NCBI GenBank assembly: GCA_030549775.1
Contig: CM060174.1
Location: forward strand, 53,322,707-53,386,706
From: Tamarix chinensis
Taxonomy: Eukaryota; Streptophyta; Magnoliopsida; Caryophyllales; Tamaricaceae
Direction: 5' to 3'
Length of the DNA stretch: 64,000 bases
The notes under the pieces are model-generated. The model did no database searches, was not told the origin of the DNA, and saw nothing but the letters and a program-made list of their open reading frames with translations. Within the stretch, counting starts at the first letter, position 1. The number at the start of each line of letters is the position of its first letter. A program made the translations under genes and the position numbers. Positions 36,337-47,399 of the stretch are shown here, piece by piece.

Positions 36337-37840
36337 TTATTTATTTAAAAAGTAACAACAAACAAAAAAGAAACAAAATAATGGAAAGAAAGTGAGAAAA
36401 AAGAAAAAAACACACCAATTGAATAGGAAAAGAAAGAAAAGCAATGAAAATGGCAAGCGACAAGCTAACAAGAATCCCTCATGCTTTAACAATACATTGT
36501 CCTCAATGTGAGGGTAAAAAGGGGAAAGGGAGAGAAGTACACTCACTTTAGGGGCTTTGGGGGATGAAAACCATGGGCAAAATGCCATTAATACATTTTT
36601 TGTATCATGGAGTTCATTTAGTCTATGGGAGCCACATATTCCCTAATATTGGCAATTTGGGCCTCTATCGTATCAAAGAATGCATCAATATGCTAAAACT
36701 AGGCATCATAAGATGTTCCATAATAAGAGGAAGGACCTGAATCCATGCCAAAGGATTGAGGTAGAGGAAGAGGAAGTAAGGGTGAAGTAGGTGCTTAGCA
36801 GGTGGCATCGTGTTGCTAGTCCTAAGGGGGCATATTGACCAGGGCAAGGTGTGGTAGGAGAAGGTAACCAGTTGGTGTCTCCATTACCAATTAGATTGGT
36901 AAAATATCTATTTAGTAACAGATATCACGCCTTTTAGTTATAATAAAGGCGATACTACAACCTGTCTTGCACAATGAGCTTCATGTTTATGCAAGTCGTT
37001 ATCTCTAGATATGTCTTTGGAAGGTCAATTAGGATATGCTCAATGTCGTATCCAAGCCATCAGGTAATGTGCGCTACAATGACTCTTATAATGATATCAC
37101 TCGTAATGTTAGTGCTAATATTACTATAGTGATCCGCTGGATAATACCCTCCATGGAGGAAAGCAGCCCAGAGCATATAATAGAGAGCATAGAACTCGAG
37201 CTTTTGTACATTCCTTTGACTTTCACCCCATTCAAAAAGTGTCTCAGACCAATAGCCATTAGACATACTTTAGCACAGGGTTGTAGATAAGGAGGCCTTT
37301 GCGTGATGTCTTTTGTAAGGCCTAGCAACACAACCTTGCTTTGGCTGGGATATTTGAGCCCAAAATACTTGAGGATCCCATAATTAGCAATCCTCGGGAC
37401 AAATTATTAGCCCTAGAATAGGGAAATGAATTAATTCAAAGAATTGTTTTAGTGGCATAACATGAGACTCTTTAAAGAATCTAAAAGACACATATTCCTC
37501 CGCTTTCCCAAAAGTAAAGAAGCTAAGGAACTCAAGGGTGAGTCCCTTGCTCATATGTTTGAAATGAGAAAAGAAGAGGGAGAGGTCGTTTCTAGTAATC
37601 AAATACTCAACATCGTCTCAAATCCCTAACTTCTTAAGACATGTCCAATTGATATCAAGTGGATGTTATGTTTCGAGAAGATATGGCCTCATAATGGTCT
37701 TAGTGAACCGAGTAGACAAATACGATGCTATGGGGATTGGACAGTTGAGTATTTGAGGATCTATCTTATCCTTAGCATTGTCATTGCAGTTTTCATGATG
37801 ATTATTCTTTGATTCCTATAGCAGTTGACTTAGTATGCTT
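36337..37840 (-). pseudogene. Athila env-like/additional ORF remnant
   Basis: After the integrase, Athila elements carry a further open reading frame of uncertain, env-like role. The - strand here translates in fragments: 'GLTLEFLSFFTFGKAEEYV' and 'SFRFFKESHVMPLKQF' (37384-37602), then 'GYWSETLFEWGESQRNVQKL' and 'EFYALYYMLWAAFLHGGYY' (37060-37266). Around 36490-36660 the words 'GPNCQY.GICGSHRLN' and 'SPFYPHIEDNVLLKHEG' follow, encoded over a 'cacattgaggacaatgta' stretch typical of the end of this region. Stops and frameshifts are frequent. The assignment rests on position and my recollection of Athila proteins; no membrane segment can be confirmed. Confidence 0.5.
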
Positions 37841-38660
37841 TTTAAGCCATTTGCAAGCAAAACCTACATATCTAAAACTAATATAAAAAGTATCAAAAGG
37901 TGTGTAAGAAAAATAGGTAATATAAGTATCAAATCTGTAATAAAGTTATATAGAATAGGATTAATCCAAGTAATTAGAGGGAAATGGAAATCAAACTATA
38001 ACTAAGTTCAATTTACACAATATACAGGTGAATGGTTAAGATGATGTAGTGGTGGTGACTGTGGTGCATGGTTGAAGTTGTGCATGATTGTGATGTATAG
38101 TTGAGCACTACCAGTATGGTAGTGTGGTGGTCATGCTGGGGTCTTGAAGGGTTGTGCAAAGTTGTGAAGGTTGTGCAGTGGTGCGATGTTGAAGGTGCTG
38201 TAGGTGTGTAGAGATAGTGTAGAGGTCATGTAGAGGTGCACCAACTATGGTGGTGTAGAGGTGGTGTAGGGCTGGTGTGGCTATGCGAAGCGTGGTTTTG
38301 AAAGCGTGTGCAAAGTTTTGAAGTTTATGAGGTGGTATAGTGATAAAGGCAATTAAAGAGATGGTGCAGGAGTCATGCAAGGTTGGGTCGGCTCTGGTAG
38401 ACGATGGTGCGAAAGGTGATGCAAAGTTTGTGCTGGGAAATCTAGTTGTGTGGAGTGTGATTGTGAAGGGCTAAACAGAGTTGTGAAGGTTGTGTGGTGG
38501 TGTGATGCTGAAGGTGCTAACGATGTGCAAAGTTGGTGCAGCGGTTGTGCAATGGTGCATCGGCTATAATGGATGATGATGCGAACAGTGGTGGAGGTGG
38601 AGGACAATGTCGGTGGAGCTTTGATTTGGGTGGTTAGGCTTGGAGGTGTCAAGTGTAATG
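37841..38660 (-). repeat. Athila 3' internal spacer with a tandem duplication of about 319 bp
   Basis: The + strand is G/T-rich ('ggttgtgcagtggtg'). 'gttgtgaaggttgtg' with 'ggtg(c/t)gatg(t/c)tgaaggtgct' occurs at 38161 and again at 38480, an offset of 319 bp, and the flanks are also similar. The two - strand frames here (38108-38380 and 38353-38652) are threonine, proline and histidine runs arising from this composition and are not supported as proteins. Confidence 0.65.
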
Positions 38661-38708
38661 AATTGGATGTAGAGGAAAGATGTGTACGGGGCAGATCTTA
38701 GCATACAT

Positions 38709-38710
<2 letters not shown>

Positions 38711-38742
<32 letters not shown>
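38711..38742. repeat. (TG)n microsatellite
   Basis: About fifteen perfect TG dinucleotides inside the Athila 3' internal region. Confidence 0.95.
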
Positions 38743-38743
<1 letters not shown>

Positions 38744-39365
38744 AAGCGAATTCACACGGCTATGCAGCACTACACGGCTTGGCCGTGAGTGATTTTTACT
38801 CTCGCAAATTTTAGAAATGGATTAGCACGAGCATGTTGATTAAGCATGACCAAGCTATGCAAGTTCTCTAGTCTTGCAAAACTTTTGGGCATAGAAGCAC
38901 GACCGTGATGGATTAGCATAGCCTAGCTGTGCGCAATTTCTGGTCTCACAGAATTGAGGAAGAATGATGCACAGTAGTGCGTCCGGGTATGCCTAGGTTG
39001 TGTGACACTAGGTTTTGAGATTTTCCTTCCCCAAGGGTTACACGGTCATGCGTCGGGCCATGCTTTCCTCATACAACACATATTTTGGCTTATTTTTGGC
39101 CTATTTTTCCACAAACTTGCTTCTTCTTCCCTAACTTTCTTCTCCTTCACTCATAACATAATAGGTCCTTCTGAAACATTACAAAAAAGGAAAATTAAAA
39201 GAAAAAGGTGAAAAGAAAACACAAAAATAGTGGAAGTGAAATAAAAAGCAAATAAAAACTTGTGTTACCTCCCAAAGAAAGCGTGTTAAAGGTCTTTAAC
39301 TTGATCACTTTTTCTTTAAAGGGAAGGTGGATTTGGTTGAATGAGTGTGCTCATTTTTTTTTACT
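38743..39365 (-). repeat. Athila 3' internal region with 'cacggctatgcagc' motifs
   Basis: 'cacacggctatgcagcac', 'cacggcttggccgtgag', 'agctatgcaagtt' and 'cacggtcatgcgtcgggcc' are scattered at 38752-39065. They resemble the U3 motifs of the LTR. The + strand frame at 39002-39211 has no recognisable domain. Confidence 0.55.
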
Positions 39366-39369
39366 AAAA

Positions 39370-40571
39370 GACCACTAATTTAAGGCTTCAACCTTTGACC
39401 ATTAACTTTGAAAATATCGGTGAACTCGCTCCAAATATCCATAGCCTCAAACAAATATACCTTTTGAATATATAATGGCCCAAATGATCTAGAACAAAGC
39501 TTTTCCGAGAAAAGCTTGAGGCACGAACTAAAATGGAGCATAGAATATCCTTTATGAAATTCCCTTTAGATAATATGCCTATCATGCCACTTCTTGGTTC
39601 TCTCCTTGTACATTCATACATTATCATAGGCATCCAATCCCAGCTCATCAAGCTCATTTAGTTTAAACTTCCTCCTTTCTTTGGTGAGTTTCAAATCATA
39701 ATTAATCATTTTTGTTACCCAAAATGCCTTATACTCAACTTCAACATGTACATGACAGGATTTTCCATATACTAATAGGAAGGTGTCATTTTAATTGTTG
39801 TCTAGTAAACAGTTTGGTATACCCATAGGGCATCATTCAACCTTACTACCCAATCTTTCCGTGTGTGAGCCATAGTTTTCTCAAGGATCCCCTTCATCTC
39901 ACGGTTGGTGACTTCTACTTGTCCACTCATTTGGGGATGGTATGGTGTGGCCATTTTATGAGTAACACCATATTTTATCAAAAGTGAATTGAAAAGTTGA
40001 TTGGTGAAATGGGAACTACATCACTAACAACTACCCTAGGAACACCAAACCTTAGAAATATCACTTTCTAGAACAATTGGACCACAACCTTGGCATCATT
40101 GGTGGGAGATGCCACTGTCTCTACCCGTTTTGAGACATAATCTACAATGACTGAAATAAACTTGTTGTTGTAAGAGTACGGGAAGGGTCACATGAAGTCA
40201 ATTCCCCAAACACCAAATATCTCAACCTCAAAAATGTTATTAAGAGGCATTTTATTTCTTCTCGATATGTTGCCCGTCCTTTGGCATCGATCACATGAAG
40301 TAACATATTTTCAAATATCTTTGAAAAGGTTAGGCTAATAAAAACATGCTTGGTGAACCTTTGAAGCCATTTTGGAAGTGCTAACATCACCCCTATATGG
40401 TGAAGAATAACAATAAGCAATGAAACTTCCAACTTCCTCTTCAAGCATACATCGTTTGTAGACCTCATCTACACATTTCTTGTAAAGATGAGGATTAACC
40501 CAATCATATGCTAAACATCTAAGAGAAACTTCTTTTACTGATAGGACAGGTCCAACAATAATTCCCAACAT
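39370..40571 (-). pseudogene. Degenerate Athila integrase
   Basis: Integrase inserts the element's cDNA into chromosomes. The N-terminal zinc-binding region is seen as 'VDEVYKRCMLEEEVGSFIAY' and 'CYSSPYRGDVSTSKMASKVH' (40335-40571). The catalytic core follows in other frames: 'VWGIDFM.PFPYSYNNKFI', 'DYVSKRVETVASPTNDAKVV', '[11 protein letters not shown]' and '[20 protein letters not shown]', carrying remnants of the D,D,E triad (FM.PF, VSD, REMKG). The C-terminal part continues to about 39388 ('GDELGWDAYDNV'-type residues in a broken frame). Multiple frameshifts and stops make it inactive. Confidence 0.8.
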
Positions 40572-40599
40572 GCTTTATAATTAACAAAATCAGCAAACC

Positions 40600-41190
40600 A
40601 TAGGGATGACAAGTTGGTGATGGCCAAAAGGTTATCATCTGGAAATGAATCGTTGAAGGGAGAATCATCCTCTTCACTTCCCTCCATGTCCTACCTCAGT
40701 CTACAGAGATGATCAACCACTACATTCACAACTCCCTTTTTATCCTGAATTTTGAGAACAAACTCTTGGAGCAAAAGGATCCATCTTATCAAATGTGCTT
40801 CCATATCCTTCTTGGTCAACAAATACTTAATGGCTGCATGATTTATGAAGATGATAATCTTTAATCCTACTAATTATAATCAACATTTATCCAGTGAAAA
40901 CATCACGACCAAGAGTTCTTTCTCGGTTGTAGCATAGTTAACTTGGGCATCATCAAGGGTTTGGTTGGCATAGGAAATCACATATACCTTTCCCTCTTTT
41001 ATCTGCCAAAGGATTACCCCACTACATAGTAACTTACGTCACTCATAACCTCTAACGGGATGTTCCAATCAGGAGACTACATCACTGGGGTAGTTATTAA
41101 TGCCTATTTTAACCTATTACAAGCATTCAAACACAATTGATCAATATTAAAAAGGCATATCTTTGATGAGTAACTAAGTTAAAGGTTTAA
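40600..41190 (-). pseudogene. Degenerate Athila RNase H
   Basis: RNase H removes the RNA template during reverse transcription. The - strand translation shows 'YVISYANQTLDDAQVNYATT' followed by 'EKELLVVMFSLDK', then 'NHAAIKYLLTKKDMEAHLIR' and 'WILLLQEFVLKIQDKKGV', and 'VVDHLCRLR'. These match the order of the Ty3/gypsy RNase H (DAQ.NY.TTEKELLAVVFA, DH..L.YLL..KD, LIRWILLLQEF). Stops and shifts separate the blocks. It lies between RT and integrase, as expected. Confidence 0.8.
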
Positions 41191-42318
41191 CAATTTTTGA
41201 AAAATCCTTAATGAATCACTGATAGAAAACGACATATCCCAAGAAGCTACGCATGCCTCTAACAAAAGTCAGGGATGGAATCTTTTCAATAATATTAATT
41301 TTTTCCTTATCTACCACAATTCCCTGATAAGAGACAAGGCAACCAAGAACAATCCCTTCTTGTAGCATCAAATGGCACTTCTCCTGGTTAAGAATGAGAT
41401 TCACATCTTTACACCTCTCTAAAACCCTAGAAATATTTCTCAAACAATTGGAAAAAGTACTACCATAGATCGAAAAATCATCCATAAAGCTTCCATTATG
41501 TTTTCAATAGAGTTAGAAAACTAAATACATTATTGAAAGGTGGTAGGAGCATTACATAGGCCAAAAGGCATCCTTCGATATGCAAAGGTGCCATAGGGAC
41601 ATATAAAAGTAGTCTATTCCTAATTGGCCTTGTAAATGGGGATTTGGAAAAATCCCGAATGTCCATCTAAATAACCAAAATAAGAATGAAAAGCCAATCT
41701 TTCTAACAATTGATCAATAAATGGTGGAGGAAAATGGTCCTTACCAGTGGCCATATTTAATTTCTTATAGTTTATTCATATTCTCCAACCCATAATGGTT
41801 CTTATTGGGATTGATTCATTTTTCTCATTCTTAAGGACCGGCATTCCTACCTTTTTAGGTGCTACCTACACCGATCTCACCCACTCACAATCAGAAATAG
41901 GGTAGATGGCTCCCATATCAAGTAGCTTGAGGGCCTCTTTTCTCACCACTTCTTCCATATTAGGGTTCAATCTCTACTGAAATTTAATGGAGGACTTGTA
42001 TCCTTCTTCTAAAAGAATTTGATGCATGCAAATGGAAGGATTTATGCCTTTAAGATCATCTATGGTGTAACTAATAGCTTCTCCAAGCACCCTAAGAATT
42101 CTAAGAAGCTTTTCAATTTCTACCTTGCTTAGGCTAGCATTAACAATGATAGGGTATTTAGAATCAGAGTCAAGAAATTCATACCTTAGTGAAAAAGGGA
42201 GGGGTTTTAGCTCCATCTTAGGTATTACCTCTATCTTTAGGGAAGGAATGCTTGATCCCACTTCAAGAGTTTCTATCTTTTGCTTTGCTAGAGGAAAAAT
42301 GGGACATTTATCCAACAT
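41191..42318 (-). pseudogene. pol: Degenerate Athila reverse transcriptase
   Basis: The 5' part (41974-42318) is a clean frame with 'YTIDDLKGINPSICMHQILL' and 'EEGYKSSIKFQ', a signature of Athila Pol upstream of the RT fingers. The catalytic block is in 41216-41485: 'MDDFSIYGSTFSNCLRNISR' followed by 'CHLMLQEGIVLG' and 'RGMRSFLGYVVFYQ'. The middle (41490-41960) is broken by shifts but keeps traces such as 'HLPYF' and 'GRNAGP'. MDD in place of YxDD is usual for this lineage. Not functional. Confidence 0.85.
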
Positions 42319-43213
42319 CTTGGCAAAAACAATAATTTCAAAATTTTAGCACTAGGTAATCCACTTCTCATCAAACACTCCTTAAGAGGTTCACTTGAGA
42401 AGTGTTCAACAAGATCCTTGTGTAAAACCTTATAGATTAAATTAATCCTGTAACAAGAGTCATAAATTTGAGGAAATTTCATAGAAGTAGATATATTAAA
42501 CTCCACCTTCTCACTCCTAACATTCAAAGAAATCCTCTCACTTTCAATGTCAATGATGGATCCACTAGTTGCTAGGAATGGCCTACCTAGAATGATAGGA
42601 ATTTGTTAATCTTCTTCAATTTCTAAAATAGAAAATTTTAAATGGTATAAAAAAACTTACCAACCTGAATGGGTACATCCACCAAAATACCTACTAGATG
42701 TCTTATTGATTGATCGACCAACTATAGGGAGATGGTGGTGGTATTTAAATCTCCCATTTGCAAATTGTCACACACCGACAATGGCATTAGACTTACACTT
42801 GCACCCAAATCACATAATGCTCGATTAATCGAAATATTACCAATGATGCATGGAATAGAAAATGAACCGGATTATTTTAACTTAAGAGGTAACTTATTTT
42901 GGATAATATCACTACATTCCACTCTAAGAGAGACCATTTTATATTCCTCTAAATTTCTCTTATTAAATAAAATGTCCTTCAAAAACTTTGCATACAAGGG
43001 CATCCGAGAAATTGCTTCAATAAAGGGAATGTTAATGTGCAATTTTTTTAATATTTCCAAAAACTCACCAAATTTATTTTCAATTTTGGCTTTTGCTAAC
43101 CTTTGAGGCAAGGGTAGTGGAGGCTTATAAGGTGTAGGTGGAACATATTTTTCAACCATTTCTCTTTGACTATTAGTTATGTTCTCATCAAATATTGGGT
43201 TTCTCCACATCAT
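42319..43213 (-). pseudogene. Degenerate Athila protease and Gag-Pol linker
   Basis: The frame at 42872-43213 reads 'YKPPLPLPQRLAKAKIENKF' then 'LKKLHINIPFIEAISRMPLY' then 'AKFLKDILFNKRNLEEYKM', the well-known Athila segment before the protease. It continues at 42740-42870 with 'SFSIPCIIGNISINRALCDL' and 'GASVSLMPLSVC'. The DLGAS active site is the Athila variant of the retropepsin D-S/T-G. 'TTISL.LVDQSIRHLVGIL' follows after a stop. The protease would mature Gag-Pol. Stops after the linker and in the flap region show it is dead. Confidence 0.85.
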
Positions 43214-44584
43214 TTTCTAAGCTCTCATCACTCTCCTTTACCCTATGTCCTTCTACCTCCTTCCCACTCCTCAATGTGATGGCATTCACTTGATTTTTAG
43301 GGTTTGTTTTGGGTTACCCTGGAAATGTCCTAGAATGTCTTGAAGATGAGCTAGCTTGTTTGACTATTTCCATGATTTGGTTTTCTAGAATCTTGTTATG
43401 TATAGCTAATGAATCGACCTTAGAAGATTAATTTTCAATGGCATCACTCATGGATATATTTTGGTGTCTAAACTTATCCGTTTGTTTCTTAAACTCTTCA
43501 TTCAGCTTACTTTGTGACATCACAAAATTATCTATTAATGTTTCCAAGTTATACTTTTAGGTAGAAGGGTAGGGAAACCTTTGATTTAGAAAACCCAAAG
43601 GGACATAATTAGATTGAGGCACGAGATTTGAAGGAGGATTTATATATTTGGATGATTCCTCCACTCGAGGTTATATGTGTTGGAAAAAGGATCCCCCTTT
43701 TTTATTAAATTTGTTCACATAATTAGCATGCTCATTAACACTTAATTCAGGGGATATTGATGTTCCAACTTCACATATTTCACACGATGCTTGGTTAGGA
43801 TGATAAGATAAGGCATTAACATTTCATTTGTTAAATCCTTGAAACAAAGTGTCTACCTTACATGAAAGATGATCTAGTGCGTCTACATCATACCTCCGGC
43901 TATTTTTGGGTAAAGAGCAATCACCTAACCATTGGAAAGGATTTTCTGCCATATCTTCAACATGTTGTCATGCCTCTCGAACACTTTGATTCATTAGTGT
44001 GCCTTTGGCTGTAGCATCAATAGTCATCCTTGTGTTGTAAAGGAGACCACTATAGAATGTATGGAAAATTAACCAGTCCTCCAGTCCATGATGTGGGCAC
44101 ATCCTCAAGAGTTCTTTGCACCTCCCCAATTTTTATATAATGATTATCCTTATTTCTATGTAAATATTTTTATTTGGTTCCTCAACTGAGCTATTTTGCT
44201 AGGAGGGAAATACTTGGTAAGGAATGCTTGTGAGAGTTGATCCCAAGTAGTGATGGAGCCGAGAGGGAGTTACTGCAACCAGGCCATTACCTTTTCCCAT
44301 AATAAAAAAGGGAATAACCTTAGCTTGATAGCATCATCTAATACTCCATTCATGTTTAATATGTTACAGCTTTCTAGGGAGACTGAAATGTGCAAATTTT
44401 GATAGTTTGTTAGTCTACTACCAAATTGGTTTTGCCGCACCATATTAAGGAGTGCAGGCTTCAACTAGAAATTTTTGGTGGCAACATTTGGTTTCCTAAT
44501 ACTTGATTGCATTCCATAGGCACTGGGAGATGCAAACTCCCTAAGAGAGTGATTCTGATTGTCCCCTCCATCAATGTCAGCCAT
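43214..44584 (-). pseudogene. gag: Degenerate Athila gag
   Basis: On the - strand an ATG at 44584 begins 'MADIDGGDNQNHSLREFASP', a plausible Athila Gag start. It is followed by 'LKPALLNMVRQNQFGSRLTN', 'NMNGVLDDAIKLRLFPFLLW', 'EKVMAWLQ' and 'GSITTWDQLSQAFLTKYFPP' with 'SKIAQLRNQI'. This is the conserved retrotransposon gag capsid domain that forms cytoplasmic particles. A stop after about 37 residues and another after 'AWLQ' break it, and the C-terminal half is heavily shifted. The longest clean frame is 44270-44464. Confidence 0.85.
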
Positions 44585-44652
44585 GCCTACAAAACTTATG
44601 CTTCATTTTGTCCCACATACCCATGTTCTTTATTCGTCAAAGTTCTCTCAAT
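44585..44652 (-). mobile_element. Remnant of Athila 5' leader and junction with the H2 block
   Basis: Only about 68 bp separate the Gag start from H2. No primer-binding site (TGGCGCCGTT-like) is visible, although Athila leaders normally begin with one. H2 also lacks its first 50 or so bases here. A deletion at this junction is the simplest reading. Confidence 0.5.
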
Positions 44653-45531
44653 TGAGATAATATAGTGTTACCACTATACTTAATACAATTCTAACTTACA
44701 GTACTAGTACAAGGAAAAATATACACAACTTAAATAAGATAAACAAAAAAACAAAGAAATATTCATAAATCAAGATAAGAGTTTGGAGATAAGAGCCCTA
44801 GTACAATAAAACCAAAATATAATAACAAGAATCTAATGGAATTAAGAGTCCATAGGATATCCTAAATACTGAATAAAATTAACTCTACACCTAAGCCTAA
44901 TAGGTAAATCACTCATCCATAGGAAGTATATCAATATCACAAAAATTGTTAAAGTAGTCTCTAAAAACCTACAGGTCAATACATGGGTTGTCTACTTGTG
45001 TGAATGAGCAACACCTATAAGAAAGATGGCTAGTATGCTATGTATTAAGGTAACAATACAAGTCATTTGAAAGGACATAGAAGCACATAATGTTATATGC
45101 AAGAAATATCTATATACATTGAATTATAACATGAGGTAGTTCATGAGATGAACTGAATAGAAGGCTTCATGATAAAAGATTATATGTTTCCATTTACTTA
45201 ATCTATTGAGTTCGGGGACTTCACTAATCATAATCATAAGAGGGTACCAATCAATAAAATAAATCAAGGCATAATGTTCCTGGCCATTCACCTCATCCAA
45301 TGGAACAGATTGATACAACCCCAAGGCACAACACTCTTAGCCACTATTCTTATCTGGTGGAATAGATTGATACAACCACAGAACACAACACTCTTGGTCA
45401 TTATTCTTATCCAGTGGAAGGAGTTGGTACAACCCTAGGGGAAAACAATCTTAACCACTATTCTTACCTATTGGAATGGGCTGGTACAATTAATCCTAAC
45501 TCGAAAATCATCCACCCTAAATATCTATATC
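44653..45531 (+). mobile_element. Element H2, left part (5'-truncated)
   Basis: Paralogue of H1 from 28481 onwards: both share 'cttaaataagat', 'gagtttggagataag' and the box cluster. The H1 bases 28424-28480 have no counterpart, so the 5' end is lost. H2 is interrupted at 45536 by element C and resumes at 51094. Confidence 0.75.
45220..45495 (+). repeat. Box cluster of element H2
   Basis: Counterpart of 29040-29345, with units like 'ccactattcttatctggtgg' and 'cattattcttatccagtgga'. The two clusters have diverged but keep the number and spacing of boxes. Confidence 0.65.
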
Positions 45532-45536
45532 CTATT
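45532..45536. repeat. Target-site duplication of element C, left copy (CTATT)
   Basis: CTATT precedes the TG start of C and is repeated at 51089-51093. In the paralogue H1 the unoccupied site reads 'gtcctattagttagttgat' with one CTATT. Confidence 0.92.
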
Positions 45537-45637
45537 TGTAACACCCCCAAATTTACTACTGAAAAATTTCGTTTAACTTAAAAGTTTTAGCGGAAGCGAA
45601 AGAATTTAAAACTGTAAACTTGGGGGTATTACCGCCA

Positions 45638-45682
45638 CACTTAGTACCAGACCGGTTCATTCTACCGTTCCGGTACTAAGTG
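45638..45682 (+). other. Subterminal hairpin of element C
   Basis: CACTTAGTACC (45638-45648) pairs perfectly with GGTACTAAGTG (45672-45682). The loop contains 'accggtt' and 'accgttc', which may extend pairing. It lies about 100 bp from the 5' end. Confidence 0.8.
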
Positions 45683-46189
45683 CTAAGGCTAAATCCGATC
45701 ATCAATAAGCACAAAGTATCATAAAACGCAAAACGTCATTATCATAAATCATTAATAAGATATAAGTCAAATAGAAGTTTGAATACGCTTTAGGATTACA
45801 ACCCCATAATATTTTTTTTCCTTTTAAAACATGAAACGTAATACAAATATAGCTAACAAAGCAATTCCCAGAAAGGGTTAGTATCCGGATCACCTACTCA
45901 CTCAAGTCAAGCCTTCCACCCAAATTAGTAATCGATGAAACCTGCATAGGAGGTCTGCTCCCCACCATTGGTGGATCATCACAGGACCCAGTCAATCAAG
46001 GTAGTATCAGTACGGGTCCAGTACTGAGTAAGGACGCAGGTGCGCTAAGGCCAAGCATACAATCATACCACATAGCATTCATAGCACATTCACATAGGCA
46101 ACATGTGATAACACACAAGATAAGGCCTGAGTATGTTCCGATGATTTATTCTTTATCCTCATTAATAATAATATGTCCATTTCACGCAT

Positions 46190-46860
46190 ATTCTTTAATA
46201 GTCCATGTGAGTGCGAGAACCCCACTATTATAGCCGGTGGACCGGAAAGTATACACTCAGGGCAGAACGCTCCTGACCACTATTATTTGCCGGTGGACCG
46301 GTCTCCAGGGTAGAACGCTCCTGGCCACTATTATTTGCCGGTGGACCGGTCTGGCCCCGACTCACATGGTGTTTCACTGTAAGTACTTAGTGTATTTTCC
46401 TTATTTTCATTAACAGCATGTTCAATCCACACACATTCTTTAATAGTTCATATGATTGCGGGAACCCCACTATTATAGCCGGTGGACCGGAAGGTATATA
46501 CTCAGGGCAGAACGCTCCTGACCACTATTATTTGCCGGTGGACCGGTCTCCAGGGCAAATTGCTCCTGGCCACTATTATTTGCCGGTGGACCGGTCTGGC
46601 CCCGAATCACATGATGTTTCGGTGTAAGTGCTTAGTGTATTTCCCATGGTTTAACTTACTTACTTCGGTTTGTCGAGCACGAAATCCCCCACTATTATAG
46701 CCGGTGGACCGGAAGTATACACTCAGGGCAGAACGCTCCTGACCACTATTATTTGCCGGTGGACCGGTCTCCAGGGCACCCCGGCTCCTGGCCACTATTA
46801 TTTGCCGGTGGACGGTCTGGGCTCGGCTCAACAATCTTTCACTTTACATGATTAGTGTCT
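46190..46860 (+). repeat. Three tandem box units (nine CCAC-N-GTGG boxes) of element C
   Basis: The first unit starts with 'ccactattatagccggtgg' at 46222, then 'ccactattatttgccggtgg' at 46277 and 46325. The whole unit repeats from 46467 and from 46689 (periods about 245 and 222 bp). Each unit ends with a spacer like 'cactgtaagtacttagtg', a near-palindrome. 'ccggtggaccgg' is an inverted repeat (ccggt/accgg). Frames through here are repeat translations only. Confidence 0.92.
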
Positions 46861-47399
46861 TATCCGTGTCTTATTGAATCACATCGCACCCTTGACATGC
46901 ATGCGGTTGATACTCTATCTCTTTTCCCTCCAGAGGGACCGTCCCATATTTTGAGACTCGCACCTCTTCTCACACCCGACATCCATCCCCCGTAGACTTA
47001 GGTAAAGTAGCATATAGTAAGACACAAACCCCAAGGATATAGGCCATCCCAACACATATGATATCGCCTCTGCATGTTCTCATCCCTCTAGGGTTCCTCC
47101 TCAGATACCCTAATCGGACCTATGTGGCCCAACTCTTTCTTACTTACCCAAACGCTACGTTATTCTCTAGCTCGCACCTCATTCTTTATTAGGAAATTCC
47201 CCAAGTGTATTTCTTTATCTCCCAAGTTCATATGTGACCAACAAAACCCTAGTTGGCCACTCAAACCCTAATCGACCACGCCAACCCTGGTTGGCTGCAC
47301 CAAACCCTAGCACTTTACTTCTTCAACAAGTAACCTCCCTCCTTTAGAAAACCCATACTCATCCTTTATATAAGTGAATTCTCACTCTCAACCCCCTAC

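Noticed and set aside
36337..36588. Hydrophobic 83-codon - strand frame resembling a membrane protein
   Set aside because: Its leucine/phenylalanine run comes from poly-purine DNA after the Athila env-like remnant; there is no supporting start or conserved partner.
38108..38652. Two - strand threonine/proline/histidine-rich frames
   Set aside because: They follow a 319-bp duplicated G/T-rich repeat and have no domain.
46190..46860. CRISPR-like pattern of regularly spaced boxes
   Set aside because: The boxes lie in tandem units with repeated spacers, in plant transposon DNA, with no cas genes.
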